Below are positions 8,476 through 19,199 of a stretch of 64,000 bases of DNA, piece after piece. This stretch comes from CAIWHR01 sp963734575. GTDB taxonomy: Bacteria; Pseudomonadota; Gammaproteobacteria; Burkholderiales; Casimicrobiaceae. The notes beneath the pieces are model-generated. The model saw only the letters and a list, made by a program, of their open reading frames with translations, made no database searches and was not told the DNA's origin. The stretch covers positions 186,001 through 250,000 of the forward strand of contig CAVTHT010000007.1 of assembly GCA_963734575.1 (NCBI GenBank), given 5' to 3'. Within the stretch, counting starts at the first letter, position 1. The number at the start of each line of letters is the position of its first letter. A program made the translations under genes and the position numbers.

Positions 8476-9196
8476 ATGGATGGCAAGGTGCTTTCGTTCG
8501 GCGAACGAGGCGCGGCCCTGACCAAGGATCGCATCCTCGATGCGGCCGAAGCCATGTTCATGGCCCAAGGTTTCGAGGGCACGTCGCTGCGCGAGCTGAC
8601 GACCGCGGCGAGCGTCAACCTCGCCGCGGTCAACTACCACTTCGGCTCGAAGGAAGAGCTCTTCGAGGCCGTGCTGCGTCGCCGCCTCGACCCGATGAAC
8701 CAGGCCCGGGTCGAGCTGCTGCGCCAGTTCGAGGCCGAGTCCGCGCCCGGCGCCCGTGTCATGCGAGAAGATCCTGACCGCGCTCTTCATCCCCGCGTTG
8801 CACCTTGCGCGCGACCCGCTGCGCGGTGGCAGCAACTTCCTGCGCCTCCTCGGTCGCGCCTACGCCGACCCGGCGCCCTTCATCCGCCAGTTCCTGTCCG
8901 ACCAGTACGCGACGATGATCGCGCGGTTCAAGGCGGCGTTCGGCCGGGCTCTGCCCGCGCTGCCGCCGCGCGAGCTGTCGTGGCGGCTGCATTTCATGAT
9001 GGGTGCGCTTTCCTACACCCTCGCCGGCACCGACGCGCTGCGCATGATCGAGGAGCTCGCCCCCGGCGAAGGGGCCAACGACGAGATCCTGCTGCGGCGT
9101 CTCGCGCCGTTCCTGCTCGGCGGCCTGACGGCGCCGCTCCCCGAGTTGTCCGAAGTCACGCGCGCACTCGAGCGCGACGGGCACGCGCGCCCCTGA
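8476..9196 (+). CDS. psrA: PsrA-like TetR family regulator of fatty-acid degradation, one frameshift
   Basis: A TetR regulator of about 239 residues after repair. The DNA-binding domain has SLRELTTAASVNLAAVNYHFG, which matches the PsrA/CerR recognition helix closely. The C-terminal domain continues in another frame from about 8756 (SCEKILTALFIPALHLARD). One extra base near 8755 explains the break. PsrA-type proteins repress beta-oxidation genes and are released by long-chain fatty acids or acyl-CoA. The gene lies 28 bases upstream of fadE, consistent with that role. A palindrome at 8403 may be its operator. Confidence 0.8.
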
Positions 9197-9224
9197 TGCG
9201 CGCCTTCACCCAGACGGAGTCCAC

Positions 9225-11747
9225 ATGATCACCGCACTCTGGATCGTTGTCGTGCTGTCCGGTTGCCTCGCGCTCGCCTATGTGAATGCCTCGGGCCGGC
9301 TCTGGACCGCGGCCATCGCGGCCGCCTTGGTCGCCGCATGGGTGACGCACGCGCTGCATCCGCTCGTGACCTTGGTCGCGACACTCGCGTTCGTGCTGCT
9401 GGCGATCCCGCTGAACGTGCCTACCCTGCGTCGCAGGCTGATCAGCGACGGCGTGCTCGGCGCGTTCCGCAAGGTGATGCCCCCCATGTCCGATACGGAG
9501 CGCGAGGCGCTCGAGGCTGGCACGGTGTGGTGGGATGGCGAGCTCTTCTCCGGCCGTCCCGACTGGAAGCGCCTGCTCGAAGTGCCGGTGCCGGCTCTCA
9601 CGGCGGAGGAGCAGCGTTTCCTGGACGAGGACGTCACCGCCTTGTGCGACATGGTGACGGACTGGGAGACGACGAACATCTATCGCGATCTGCCGCCCGA
9701 AGTGTGGCAGTTCATCAAGGAACGCGGCTTCCTCGGCATGATCATTCCCCGCGAGTACGGCGGCCTCGGCTTCTCCGCCTACGCGCAGTCGCAGGTGATC
9801 ACCAAGCTGTCGACGCGTTCCGGAACCGTGGCCGTGACGGTGCTCGTGCCCAATTCACTGGGGCCCGGGGAGCTGCTGCTGCATTACGGGACCGAAGCCC
9901 AGAAGCGTTACTACCTGCCACGTCTTGCGAAGGGCATCGAGGTGCCGTGCTTCGCGCTCACCAATCCCAATGCCGGGTCCGATGCAGCGTCCATCCCCGA
10001 CACCGGGATCGTCACGTGGGGCGAGCACGAGGGCAAGCGGGTGCTCGGCCTGCGCGTGACGTGGGACAAGCGCTACATCACGCTCGGGCCGGTCGCAACG
10101 CTGCTCGGTCTCGCGTTTCGCGTTTACGACCCCGATCATCTTCTCGGGCAGAAGGACGATCTCGGCATCACCTGCGCGCTCGTCCCGGCGAGCCATCCCG
10201 GGGTGGAGATCGGGCGCCGGCACATGCCGCTCAACTGCGTGTTCCAGAACGGGCCCAATCGCGGCCAGGACGTGTTCATCCCGATGGACTGGATCATCGG
10301 CGGGCAGCCGATGATCGGCCGCGGCTGGCGGATGCTGATGCAGTGCCTCGCCGCCGGGCGCGGCATCTCGCTGCCGTCGTCGAACACCGGCATGGCCAAG
10401 CTCGCCGTGCGCACCACGGGCGCATATGCCCGCGTACGCACGCAGTTCAAGACCGCCATCGGGCGCTTCGAGGGCATCGAGGAGCCGCTGGCCCGCATGG
10501 GCGGCAGTCTCTACATGATGGATGCGACGCGCGTGCTCACCGCGGCGGCGGTCGATCTGGGCGAGAAGCCGGCCGTGCTCTCGGGCATTGCCAAGCTGCA
10601 CCTGACCGAGCGCAACCGCGCCATCATCAACGACGCGATGGACATCGTCGGCGGCAAGGGCATCTGCATGGGGCCATCGAACTTCCTCGGCGCGGCATAC
10701 ATGCAGATGCCGGTGTCGATCACCGTGGAAGGCGCGAACATCCTGACGCGCAGCCTCATCATCTTCGGGCAGGGTGCGATCCGCTGCCATCCGTACGTGC
10801 TGAAGGAGCTCGAGGCCACGCGCGACAGCGATCGCGAGCGCGCCTCGCTGGCGTTCGACAGCGCGCTCTTCGGGCACATCCGGTTCATGCTCGCGAACAT
10901 GGCGCGCACGTTCGTCATGGGGCTCACGGGCTCGCATTTCGTGCGCATCGATGCCGACGTCGCGCCGGAGACGCGGCGCTACTACCAGCAGCTCACGCGG
11001 TTCTCGGCGGCACTCGCGTTCCTCGCCGACGTATCCATGGGCTCGCTCGGCGGCGCGCTGAAGCGCAAGGAGAAGCTGTCCGCCCGCCTGGGCGACGTGC
11101 TGTCCATGCTGTATCTGTGCTCGGCCACGCTGAAGCGCTACGAGCGCGAAGGGCGGCAAAGCGCGGATGCGCCGCTGATGCACTGGGCGATCTGGGACGC
11201 CATGTTCAAGGCGCAGGGCGCGCTGGAGGGCGTGATCTCGAATTTCCCGCTGCGCGCGGTGGCCGTCCTCATGCGCGTGCTCGTGTTTCCGCTGGGGCGT
11301 CCGTATGTCGTCCCCTCGGATCACCTCGGGCACAAGGTGGCGCGGCTGTTGATCGATCCATCGGCTACGCGCGACCGCCTCACCGCCGGCATGCACATCC
11401 CGCGCAACGTGCACGATCCCGTGACGCTGCTCGAGCGCGCGCTCGCCGCAACCGTCGTGGGCGAGCCGATCGAGGCGAAGATTCGCACCGCCAGCAAGGC
11501 GGGACGCATCGATCTTTCATTGCCGGGGGCGAACGATCCGGCCGAGATGGCGCGCAGGGCGCATGCGGCCGGGGTGATCGATGCCGGCGAGCTCGAAGCG
11601 CTGACGCTCGCCCGCACGCTCACGGCGGAAGTCGTGCGCGTGGACGACTTCCCGGCGGATCTGTCCTCCTTCGTGCAGGCGGTCGCGTCCCCGCGCGCGA
11701 CCGGCGCGGAGGGCAGTGCGGCGCGGGCGCAAAAAGCTGCGGCTTGA
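9225..11747 (+). CDS. fadE: acyl-CoA dehydrogenase FadE
   Basis: The first oxidation of beta-oxidation: acyl-CoA to trans-2-enoyl-CoA with FAD. The protein has 840 residues, the length of the large FadE type. Residues 1-70 are two or three hydrophobic segments that anchor it to the membrane. The acyl-CoA dehydrogenase domain follows (GFLGMIIPREYGGLGFS, then FALTNPNAGSDAAS), and the C-terminal third is the extra FadE domain. It lies directly downstream of the PsrA-like gene and 72 bases upstream of the thiolase gene, so the block is probably one operon. Confidence 0.95.
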   Translation: MITALWIVVVLSGCLALAYVNASGRLWTAAIAAALVAAWVTHALHPLVTLVATLAFVLLAIPLNVPTLRRRLISDGVLGAFRKVMPPMSDTEREALEAGTVWWDGELFSGRPDWKRLLEVPVPALTAEEQRFLDEDVTALCDMVTDWETTNIYRDLPPEVWQFIKERGFLGMIIPREYGGLGFSAYAQSQVITKLSTRSGTVAVTVLVPNSLGPGELLLHYGTEAQKRYYLPRLAKGIEVPCFALTNPNAGSDAASIPDTGIVTWGEHEGKRVLGLRVTWDKRYITLGPVATLLGLAFRVYDPDHLLGQKDDLGITCALVPASHPGVEIGRRHMPLNCVFQNGPNRGQDVFIPMDWIIGGQPMIGRGWRMLMQCLAAGRGISLPSSNTGMAKLAVRTTGAYARVRTQFKTAIGRFEGIEEPLARMGGSLYMMDATRVLTAAAVDLGEKPAVLSGIAKLHLTERNRAIINDAMDIVGGKGICMGPSNFLGAAYMQMPVSITVEGANILTRSLIIFGQGAIRCHPYVLKELEATRDSDRERASLAFDSALFGHIRFMLANMARTFVMGLTGSHFVRIDADVAPETRRYYQQLTRFSAALAFLADVSMGSLGGALKRKEKLSARLGDVLSMLYLCSATLKRYEREGRQSADAPLMHWAIWDAMFKAQGALEGVISNFPLRAVAVLMRVLVFPLGRPYVVPSDHLGHKVARLLIDPSATRDRLTAGMHIPRNVHDPVTLLERALAATVVGEPIEAKIRTASKAGRIDLSLPGANDPAEMARRAHAAGVIDAGELEALTLARTLTAEVVRVDDFPADLSSFVQAVASPRATGAEGSAARAQKAAA

Positions 11748-11819
11748 AACGGCCGCGGGGTGGATGCCGCCGCCGCGTGAGGAATGCTGTTGCGTGACGA
11801 TGTGAAAGGCAGGGACTGC

Positions 11820-13103
11820 ATGAAGGAACCGATCTACGTCATCGACGGCGCGCGCACGCCGTTCCTCAAGGCGCGCAACCGGCCGGGGCCGTTCGCGGCT
11901 TCGGACCTCGCGACGGCGGCCGGGCGCGCACTGCTGGTGCGCCAGCCCTTCGCACCCACCGAGCTCGACGAGGTGATCCTCGGCTGCGCGGCACCGTCGG
12001 TGGACGAGGTCAACATCGGACGTGTCGTCGCGCTGCGCATGGGTTGCGGCCAGAAGGTGCCGGGCTGGACCGTCATGCGCAACTGCGCGTCCGGCATGCA
12101 GGCCATCGATTCGGCGATCAACAACATCCATGCGGGTCGCTCGAACCTCGTGCTCGCGGGCGGCGTCGATGCGCTGTCGCGGGCCCCACTGCTCTTTTCC
12201 GATGCCATGGTCGTCTGGCTCGCCAACTGGTATGCGGCGAAATCGCTGGGACAACGCGCAGCGCTGGTCGGGCAATTCCGACTGAAGCACCTGGCACCGG
12301 TGATCGGCATCATGAAGGGCCTCACGGACCCGATGGTCGGCCTTCTGATGGGCCAGACCGCCGAGAACCTCGCGTACCGCTTCGGCATCACGCGCGAGGA
12401 GATGGATCTCTTCGCGGCGCGCAGTCACCAGCGCGTGCTGGCGGCGCAGCAGGCCGGGCACCTTGCGGGCGAGGTCGTGCCTCTTTTCGATGCCAGGGGG
12501 AACGCCTACCTGCAGGATGACGGCGTGCGCGAGGATTCCACGCCGCAGAACCTCGCGAAGCTGAGGCCGTTCTTCGATCGCAAGTACGGCAACGTCACGG
12601 CGGGCAACAGCTCGCAGGTTACCGACGGCGCCGCGTGGCTGCTGATCGCCTCGGAGCGGGCGGTCGAAGAGCACGCCCTCGTGCCGCTGGGGCGCATCGT
12701 GGATACGGAGTGGGCCGGTCTCGATCCGGCGCAGATGGGACTCGGGCCCGTGCAATCGGCCACACCCATCCTGCAGCGTCACGGTCTTGGGCTCAACGAT
12801 CTCGATGCCTGGGAGATCAACGAAGCGTTCGCAGCCCAGGTTCTCGCCTGCGAGCGCGCGTGGGCATCGGACGACTATTGCCGCAGCGAGCTCGGACTCG
12901 ATGGCGCGCTCGGCGTGCTCGACGAGTCGAAGCTCAATATCGATGGTGGCGCGATCGCTCTGGGCCACCCCGTCGGCGCATCCGGCGCGCGCATCGTGCT
13001 GCATCTTCTGAAGGTGCTCGAGCGCACCGGCGGCCGCCGTGGCATCGCGTCGATCTGCATCGGCGGGGGTCAGGGCGGCGCCATGCTGGTCGAGCGCCCG
13101 TAG
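11820..13103 (+). CDS. fadI: acetyl-CoA C-acyltransferase (FadI-type thiolase)
   Basis: Thiolase of 427 residues for thiolytic cleavage of 3-ketoacyl-CoA. The nucleophile cysteine lies in MRNCASGMQAIDS, the NEAFAAQ block follows, then GHPVGASGAR with the catalytic histidine and the second cysteine in SICIGGGQGG. It is longer than FadA and resembles the FadI/trifunctional beta type, fitting its place just before a FadJ-like alpha subunit (19 bases apart). The ATG at 11820 was chosen over 11784 because homology begins at KEPIYVIDGARTPF. Confidence 0.9.
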   Translation: MKEPIYVIDGARTPFLKARNRPGPFAASDLATAAGRALLVRQPFAPTELDEVILGCAAPSVDEVNIGRVVALRMGCGQKVPGWTVMRNCASGMQAIDSAINNIHAGRSNLVLAGGVDALSRAPLLFSDAMVVWLANWYAAKSLGQRAALVGQFRLKHLAPVIGIMKGLTDPMVGLLMGQTAENLAYRFGITREEMDLFAARSHQRVLAAQQAGHLAGEVVPLFDARGNAYLQDDGVREDSTPQNLAKLRPFFDRKYGNVTAGNSSQVTDGAAWLLIASERAVEEHALVPLGRIVDTEWAGLDPAQMGLGPVQSATPILQRHGLGLNDLDAWEINEAFAAQVLACERAWASDDYCRSELGLDGALGVLDESKLNIDGGAIALGHPVGASGARIVLHLLKVLERTGGRRGIASICIGGGQGGAMLVERP

Positions 13104-13122
13104 CCGCGTGAAGGAACATGTC

Positions 13123-15154
13123 ATGGCAACCATTCCCGCCGAAACTCCCGCACGCACGTCCACATCGGCCGGACAATCGCTCAGGCCGGCCGAAGCCGGC
13201 GCGGCGCCGCTGCGCCACTGGCGCCTCACCCGGGACCCCAGATGGCATCGCGCGTCTCGTGCTCGATCGCGCCGAGGCGAGCACCAATACGCTCTCCGGT
13301 GCCGTGCTCGCGGAGCTCGATCGCGCGCTCGACGCTCTGCAGCGCGACCCCCCCGCCGGCCTCGTCATCGCATCGGGCAAGGCGAACGGCTTCATCGCGG
13401 GTGCCGACGTCGACGAGTTCGGCGACGTGCGCTCCGAGGCCGATGCGCTGGCCCTCGTGCGCCGGGGTTGGGACACGTTCGAGCGCCTCGCAGCGGTGAC
13501 GTATCCCACCGTCGCACTGGTGCGTGGCTTCTGCCTCGGTGGCGGCCTCGAGCTCGCGCTGGCGTGCCGCTACCGCGTCGTCGTCGACGAGCCCGCGACA
13601 CGCCTCGGGCTGCCCGAGGTGATGCTCGGCATCCTTCCGGGCTGGGGTGGGATCAAGCGCCTGCCGCACCTGACCGGGGCGCCTGCCGCGCTCGATCTGC
13701 TGCTCACCGGGAAGACGGTCGATGCTCGCAAGGCACGCAAGCTCGGCATCGCCGACGAATGCGTTCCGCCGCGCGTGATGGAGAACGCCGTCCGCGGCCT
13801 GTTGCGTGCGCGGCCTCCGGTGCGCAAGCTCAAGTTCCCGCTGTCGCTGACCTTGCAGCCGTTGGTGCGGCGAATCATCGCCGCCCAGGCGCGCAAGCAG
13901 GTGGCGCGTCGCGCGCGGCGCGAGCACTATCCCGCGCCGTACGCGATCCTCGAGGTCTTCGCGCGCTACGACGGCAACGCGCTCGCCGTGCCGCCTGCGG
14001 ACGACGCGTCGATCCCGGCATTGCTGCGCTCGCCCACGGCGGCCAATCTCATCCGGGTCTTTCGCCTGCAGGAGCGCCTGAAGTCGCTCGGCAAGGAAGG
14101 CGACTTCACCGCCGCGCACGTGCACGTCGTCGGGGGCGGCACGATGGGCGGGGATATCGCGGCGTGGTGCGCCCTGCGCGGCATTCGCGTGACGCTGCAG
14201 GATCAGGACGCGCAGCGCCTCGCGCCGGCCATGGGCCGCGCAGCGAAGCTCTTCAAGGAGCGCCTGCGCGATCCGCGGCGCGTGCGCGACGCCATGGATC
14301 GACTGATACCCGACGTCGCGGGCGATGGCGTCCGGCGTGCGGACGTGATCATCGAGGCGATCTTCGAGAACCTCGAGGCGAAGCGGAGCCTGTTCGCCAG
14401 GCTGGAGCGCGAGGCGCGCAGCGATGCCATCCTGGCGACGAACACGTCGTCGATCCCGCTCGAGAGCATCGCGACCGCGCTCAGCGATCCGGGCCGGCTG
14501 CTCGGTCTGCATTTCTTCAATCCCGTTGCGCGCATGATGCTGGTGGAGATCGTCGCCGGAGCCTCCACGCGTGCGGACCTCCTGCCGCGCGCGGCCGCGT
14601 TCGTGCGCCAGATCGACCGGCTGCCGCTGCCCGTGAAGAGCGCGCCCGGATTCCTCGTGAATCGCATCCTCGCCCCGTATCTCATGACGGCGATGCGCTG
14701 CGTCGACGAAGGCATCGCCCCCGAGACGGTGGACGAGGCCGCGCTGGCCTTCGGCATGCCGATGGGACCCATCGAGCTCGCGGACACGGTGGGCCTCGAC
14801 ATCTGCGTCGCCGTGGGCAAGATGCTCACGCCCGATGCACAGCCACCACGCCGGCTGGCGGAGCTCGTCGCCGGCGGCAAGCTGGGCAAGAAATCGAAAG
14901 CGGGGTTCTACGACTGGTCGAGCGGCAAGCCGGCCAAGGCGGCGGCAGGAACGCCTCCCGCCGGCCTCGCCGATCGCCTGATCCTGCCGTTCGTGAATGA
15001 GGCGAAGGCCGCGCTCGCGGAAGGGATCGTGGACGACGCCGATCTCGTCGACGCCGGCGCGATCTTCGGGACGGGATTCGCACCGTTTCGCGGTGGACCC
15101 CTGCACTACGCGCACGAGCAGGGCCTGGCGTCCGCACGCCTCGCTGGCGCGTGA
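13123..15154 (+). CDS. fadJ: FadJ-like enoyl-CoA hydratase/3-hydroxyacyl-CoA dehydrogenase, one frameshift
   Basis: Bifunctional alpha subunit of about 676 residues. The enoyl-CoA hydratase domain comes first (FIAGADVDEF; LGGGLELALAC and GLPEVMLGILPG with both active-site glutamates). The NAD-binding hydroxyacyl-CoA dehydrogenase follows from about residue 330 (VVGGGTMGGDIA) with the catalytic histidine in GLHFFNP. The ATG at 13123 has AAGGA 7 bases upstream, while the ATG at 13118 is only 2 bases from it. One extra base near 13238 breaks the frame, and removing it joins RLTRDP to DGIARLVLD. It should pair with the upstream thiolase in a trifunctional complex. Confidence 0.9.
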
Positions 15155-15332
15155 TACGGCGCGGCTTGGGGTCGCGGGCCGAGGTCGATCGGACGAGCGG
15201 CAAGGCAACGGCATCGTCCCGGTGTAGCATTCGCGGCGAATGCACGCGATGAGCGCCCGCCACGGCCTGGCGGAGACGGAGCACGAAGCCGGCCGAAGGG
15301 CCGACGCCACTGCCGCTTCGACGAGGATCCCC

Positions 15333-17003
15333 GTGGACAAGATCTGGCTCAAGCATTACCCGCCCGGCATCCCTGCCGACATCGACATCAACCGCTACGC
15401 GTCGGTGCGCGACGTCTTCGACGAGACCGTCACGCGCTTCGCGCCCCGCCCGGCGTTCACCTGCATGGGCAAGTCGATCACGTTCGCGGATCTCGACGTT
15501 CTCTCGCGGGCATTTGCCGCCTACCTGCAGGGCATCGGCTGCGGCAAGGGCACGCGCGTCGCGCTGATGATGCCCAACATCCTGCAGTACCCCGTCTGCC
15601 TGTTCGGCACGCTGCGCGCGGGGTGCACCGTGGTGAACGTCAATCCGCTCTACACCGCGCGCGAGCTCGAGCACCAGCTCGCCGATTCGGGCGCGGAAGT
15701 GATCGTCGTCGTCGAGAACTTCGCCCGCACGCTGCAGGAGATCGTGCGCCGCACCAAGGTGCGCCACGTGGTGGTGACGAGCATCGGCGAATTGCTCGGC
15801 TTCAAGGGCATCATCGTCGATCTCGTGCTGCGCCACGTGAAGAAGATGATCCCGGCGTGGTCGCTGCCGCAGGCCGTGCGCCTGTCGACGACCCTCGCGC
15901 AAGGCCGCCGGCGCAAGCTCGAGCCGGTGCCGCTCGGGCACGACGACATCGCGTTCCTGCAGTACACCGGCGGCACGACGGGCGTCGCCAAGGGGGCGAT
16001 GCTGCTGCACCGGAACATCATCGCCAACCTGCTGCAGGCCGACGCGTGGGTCCGGCCGTTCCTCGGCGACGTGCGGCACGTGATCATCACACCGCTGCCG
16101 CTCTATCACATCTTCTCGCTGACGGCGAACTGTCTGGTGTTCATGGCGCTCGGGGGCGAGAACGTGCTGATCACGAATCCGCGCGACATCCCGGGCTTCG
16201 TGAAGGAGCTCGCGCGCCATCGCTTCACCGCGATCACCGGCGTCAACACCCTGTTCAACGCGCTGCTCAACAATCCCGAGTTCGCGAAGCTCGACTTCTC
16301 GTCGCTTAAGCTCGTCCTGGGCGGGGGCATGGCGGTGCAGGAAGCCGTTGCCGAGCGCTGGAAGGACATCACGGGCGTGCCCCTGATCGAGGCGTACGGA
16401 CTGACGGAGACCTCGCCGGCGGCAACGATCAATCCGCTCGATCTGCCGACGTACAACGGCACCATCGGGCTGCCGATTCCTTCGACCGAGGTCATCCTGC
16501 GCGATGACGAGGGGCGCACCGTCGGCATCGGCGAGCCCGGCGAGATCTGCATTCGCGGCCCACAGGTGATGGCGGGCTACTGGCAGCGCCCCGACGAGAC
16601 CGCCAAGGTCCTCGACAAGGACGGCTGGTTCGCGACGGGCGACGTCGGCATCATGGATCCGCAGGGCTACGTGAGGATCGTGGATCGCAAGAAGGACATG
16701 ATCCTCGTGTCGGGTTTCAATGTTTATCCGAACGAGATCGAGGGCGTCGTGGCCATGCATCCCGGCGTGCTCGAATGCGCCGCCGTCGGCGTGCCCGACG
16801 TGAAGTCCGGCGAGGCGGTGAAGCTCTACGCCGTGAAGCGCGATGCGAACGTCACGGTCGAGGACATCCTCGGCCATTGCCGGCGGCATCTCACGGGCTA
16901 CAAGGTGCCGAGGGAGGTCGAGTTCCGGGCGGAGCTGCCCAAGTCCAATGTGGGCAAGATCCTGCGGCGCGAGCTGCGCGACGAAGCGAAAAAGGCGGCC
17001 TGA
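15333..17003 (+). CDS. fadD: long-chain fatty-acid-CoA ligase FadD
   Basis: Activates fatty acids to acyl-CoA with ATP at the inner membrane. About 556 residues, closely following the E. coli enzyme from end to end. The AMP-binding motif is YTGGTTGVAKGAML, with EAYGLTETSP, and the C-terminal FACS signature has DGWFATGDVG and RKKDMILVSGFNVYPNEIE. The open frame starts at 15240, but the GTG at 15333 has GAGGA 5 bases upstream and starts where homologs do (VDKIWLKHYP). It lies in the fatty-acid block behind the FadJ-like gene. Confidence 0.94.
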   Translation: MDKIWLKHYPPGIPADIDINRYASVRDVFDETVTRFAPRPAFTCMGKSITFADLDVLSRAFAAYLQGIGCGKGTRVALMMPNILQYPVCLFGTLRAGCTVVNVNPLYTARELEHQLADSGAEVIVVVENFARTLQEIVRRTKVRHVVVTSIGELLGFKGIIVDLVLRHVKKMIPAWSLPQAVRLSTTLAQGRRRKLEPVPLGHDDIAFLQYTGGTTGVAKGAMLLHRNIIANLLQADAWVRPFLGDVRHVIITPLPLYHIFSLTANCLVFMALGGENVLITNPRDIPGFVKELARHRFTAITGVNTLFNALLNNPEFAKLDFSSLKLVLGGGMAVQEAVAERWKDITGVPLIEAYGLTETSPAATINPLDLPTYNGTIGLPIPSTEVILRDDEGRTVGIGEPGEICIRGPQVMAGYWQRPDETAKVLDKDGWFATGDVGIMDPQGYVRIVDRKKDMILVSGFNVYPNEIEGVVAMHPGVLECAAVGVPDVKSGEAVKLYAVKRDANVTVEDILGHCRRHLTGYKVPREVEFRAELPKSNVGKILRRELRDEAKKAA

Positions 17004-17034
17004 ACATGTACGCATCGCGCGCACGCGCCGCCCG

Positions 17035-17451
17035 ATGACGTCCAGTCAAGCCACGCCGTCCGCGGAAGCCGTCACGCTCCCGGACGAGCAGCCGGCCCTG
17101 CGCGTCGTGCCGATGCCGCACGACGCGAACTACCACGGCGACATCTTCGGCGGATGGATCATGTCGCAGGTCGACATCGCGGGGTCCGTGCCGGCCTCGC
17201 GCCGCGCGCGCGGCCGCATCGCCACGGTCGCCGTGAACTCCTTCGTGTTCAAGCAGCCGGTGCTGATCGGCGATCTCGTGAGCTTCTACGCGCGCATCAG
17301 CCGCGTCGGCAGGACGTCCATCACGGTCGACGTCGAGGTGTTCGCCCAGCGCAATCCCACCGACGTGCTGTGCGTCAAGGTGACCGAAGCGAGCCTCACC
17401 TATGTCGCCGTCGGACCCGATCGCCGGCCCCGGGAACTGCCGCCGGAATGA
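17035..17451 (+). CDS. YciA-like acyl-CoA thioesterase
   Basis: A hotdog-fold thioesterase of 138 residues, which hydrolyses acyl-CoA to free acid and CoA. The catalytic aspartate lies in ANYHGDIFGGWIMSQ (family pattern N-x-x-G-x-x-F-G-G). The rest, with AVNSFVFKQPV and GRTSITVDVEV, is typical of YciA. It starts 31 bases after fadD and so is probably cotranscribed, where it could relieve CoA trapping during fatty-acid uptake. Confidence 0.87.
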   Translation: MTSSQATPSAEAVTLPDEQPALRVVPMPHDANYHGDIFGGWIMSQVDIAGSVPASRRARGRIATVAVNSFVFKQPVLIGDLVSFYARISRVGRTSITVDVEVFAQRNPTDVLCVKVTEASLTYVAVGPDRRPRELPPE

Positions 17452-17545
17452 CTGCGCGGCGGCCTGTCGCGCAACAAATGCAACAACCGCTCGCGGCTTC
17501 GGGCCGTCCGGCCCGCCGTACCTCGGAAACCCGGCGCGGCGAGGG

Positions 17546-17551
17546 TATATT
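17546..17551 (+). promoter_or_regulatory. candidate -10 element for fadL
   Basis: TATATT stands out in a GC-rich gap between the thioesterase and fadL, 119 bases before the fadL ATG. No good -35 is visible upstream. The fadL gene has its own strong ribosome site (GAGGAGAAG). Confidence 0.35.
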
Positions 17552-17670
17552 CAACGAGTGGCTGCCGGGATGAGTGCCCGCGCATTGCCGACCCTTGCAT
17601 TGCACCAACACCGGGAGCGTGTGCCGTTGCGCGGCGCTGCTCCGACAGGATCTCACCGAGGAGAAGAAGA

Positions 17671-19086
17671 ATGACGCACACCCCGTTTCGTCGCACCCGC
17701 CTTGCGCTCGCCCTTGGCGGCGTTGTCATCGCGCTGGGTTCCGGCCACGCCTATGGCGGCGGCTTCGCGCTCCAGGAAACGTCCGGCAGCGGCCTCGGCA
17801 ACGCGTTCGCCGGCGGGGCAGCGGCCGCCGAGGATGCAGGCACCGTGTGGTCCAATCCGGCAGGCATGTCGCGTATCGGCTCGATGCAGGTCGTGGGTGC
17901 ATTTCATGTCATCACGCCGTCGTTCGAGTTCAACGACAATGGCTCGCAGGCTGCAGCGTTCCAGCCGCTGGGGCATACCGGTGGCGACGCGGGGACGGTG
18001 AACTTCGTACCCAATGCGTATTTCGTGGCGCCGATCAACCGCCAGCTCGCCCTGGGGCTGGGTCTGAATGGGCCGTTTGGCCTGGTGACGCATTACGGCG
18101 AAGGCTGGCTCGGCCGCTTCCAGGGGATCGAGTCGAACATCAAGACCATCAACGTGAATCCGGCGTTGTCGTGGAAGGTGAACGACCGATTCGCCATCGG
18201 TATCGGGGCGAGCTACCAGCGCATCGACGCGACGCTGACGAGCCGCGCCAACTACTCCGCGGCGCTTGCGCAGGCCGCGCAGCAGGCCGCGGCGGGCGGC
18301 CTGATCCCTGCTGCTGCCGTGCCGGGCTTCATCGCGGCGACGCCCGGGCTCGATTCCGGCGTGAAGATCGACGGTGACGACAGCGCATGGGGCTGGAACG
18401 TCGGCCTGCTCTTCGACCTCGACCAGAACTCGCGCATCGGCTTGGCTTATCGCTCCAAGATCAAGTACAACGTCGTCGGCAACGCGTCGTTCGACCATCC
18501 GGCCCTGCCGGCACTGCCGCCCGCGCTCGCGCCGATCGGCGCAGCGCTGGCTCCCCTCGTCAACGCCACGTTCTTCAACGGTGGCGTGCAGGGCGATCTC
18601 GAAGTGCCCGACACCGCGAACATCTCGTACTTTCGCCGGATCAACGACAAATGGGACGTGATGGCCGACGCGCAGTGGACCGGCTGGAGCAGCTTCCAGA
18701 CCCTCAAGTTCGTGCGCACCACGGGTGCGGTCCTCGGCAGCAACCCGGAAAACTTCGACGATGTGTGGCGGTTCTCGGTCGGGGCCAATTACCACCAGAA
18801 CGAGCGCCTCATGTTTCGCGGTGGCCTCGCTTACGACCAGGGCCCCGCCAATGACACCGACCGCACGCCGCGGCTGCCCGACGTGGATCGCGTCTGGTTC
18901 TCGATCGGCGCACAGTACGCGGTGACGCCGCAACTGAAGCTCGACGGCGGTTTCACGTACATCGTCGGCACGAAGAAGGCGAGCATCGACCAGAATGGCG
19001 GCAGCACGGCGCAGAACGGCCTGATCAAGGGCAACTACGACGTGAGCGCGACGATCTTCTCGGTGCAGGCGGCCTACTCGTTCTGA
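17671..19086 (+). CDS. fadL: outer membrane long-chain fatty-acid transporter FadL
   Basis: Outer-membrane beta-barrel of 471 residues for uptake of hydrophobic compounds. A signal peptide (RLALALGGVVIALGSGHAYG) precedes the FadL hallmark GGFALQETSGSGLGNAFAG and SNPAGMSRI. The protein ends in aromatic AAYSF, the usual barrel-assembly signal. A strong terminator follows. Its place between fadD and the second bifunctional gene gives the block a full route from uptake to beta-oxidation. Confidence 0.93.
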   Translation: MTHTPFRRTRLALALGGVVIALGSGHAYGGGFALQETSGSGLGNAFAGGAAAAEDAGTVWSNPAGMSRIGSMQVVGAFHVITPSFEFNDNGSQAAAFQPLGHTGGDAGTVNFVPNAYFVAPINRQLALGLGLNGPFGLVTHYGEGWLGRFQGIESNIKTINVNPALSWKVNDRFAIGIGASYQRIDATLTSRANYSAALAQAAQQAAAGGLIPAAAVPGFIAATPGLDSGVKIDGDDSAWGWNVGLLFDLDQNSRIGLAYRSKIKYNVVGNASFDHPALPALPPALAPIGAALAPLVNATFFNGGVQGDLEVPDTANISYFRRINDKWDVMADAQWTGWSSFQTLKFVRTTGAVLGSNPENFDDVWRFSVGANYHQNERLMFRGGLAYDQGPANDTDRTPRLPDVDRVWFSIGAQYAVTPQLKLDGGFTYIVGTKKASIDQNGGSTAQNGLIKGNYDVSATIFSVQAAYSF

Positions 19087-19110
19087 CGGCCACGTCGTTG
19101 CAATAGCGGG

Positions 19111-19145
19111 CGCGGCCGAGGGCATCCCCGGCCGCGTTTTCTTTC
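19111..19145 (+). terminator. rho-independent terminator after fadL
   Basis: An 8-base stem CGCGGCCG/CGGCCGCG (19111-19118 with 19129-19136), extended by GGG/CCC in the loop, is followed by TTTTCTTTC. Confidence 0.8.
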
Positions 19146-19199
19146 GGGGTGCAGGCACGCGACCGCCCGCCGCACGGGCTGCACCGCAGGATTTCCACC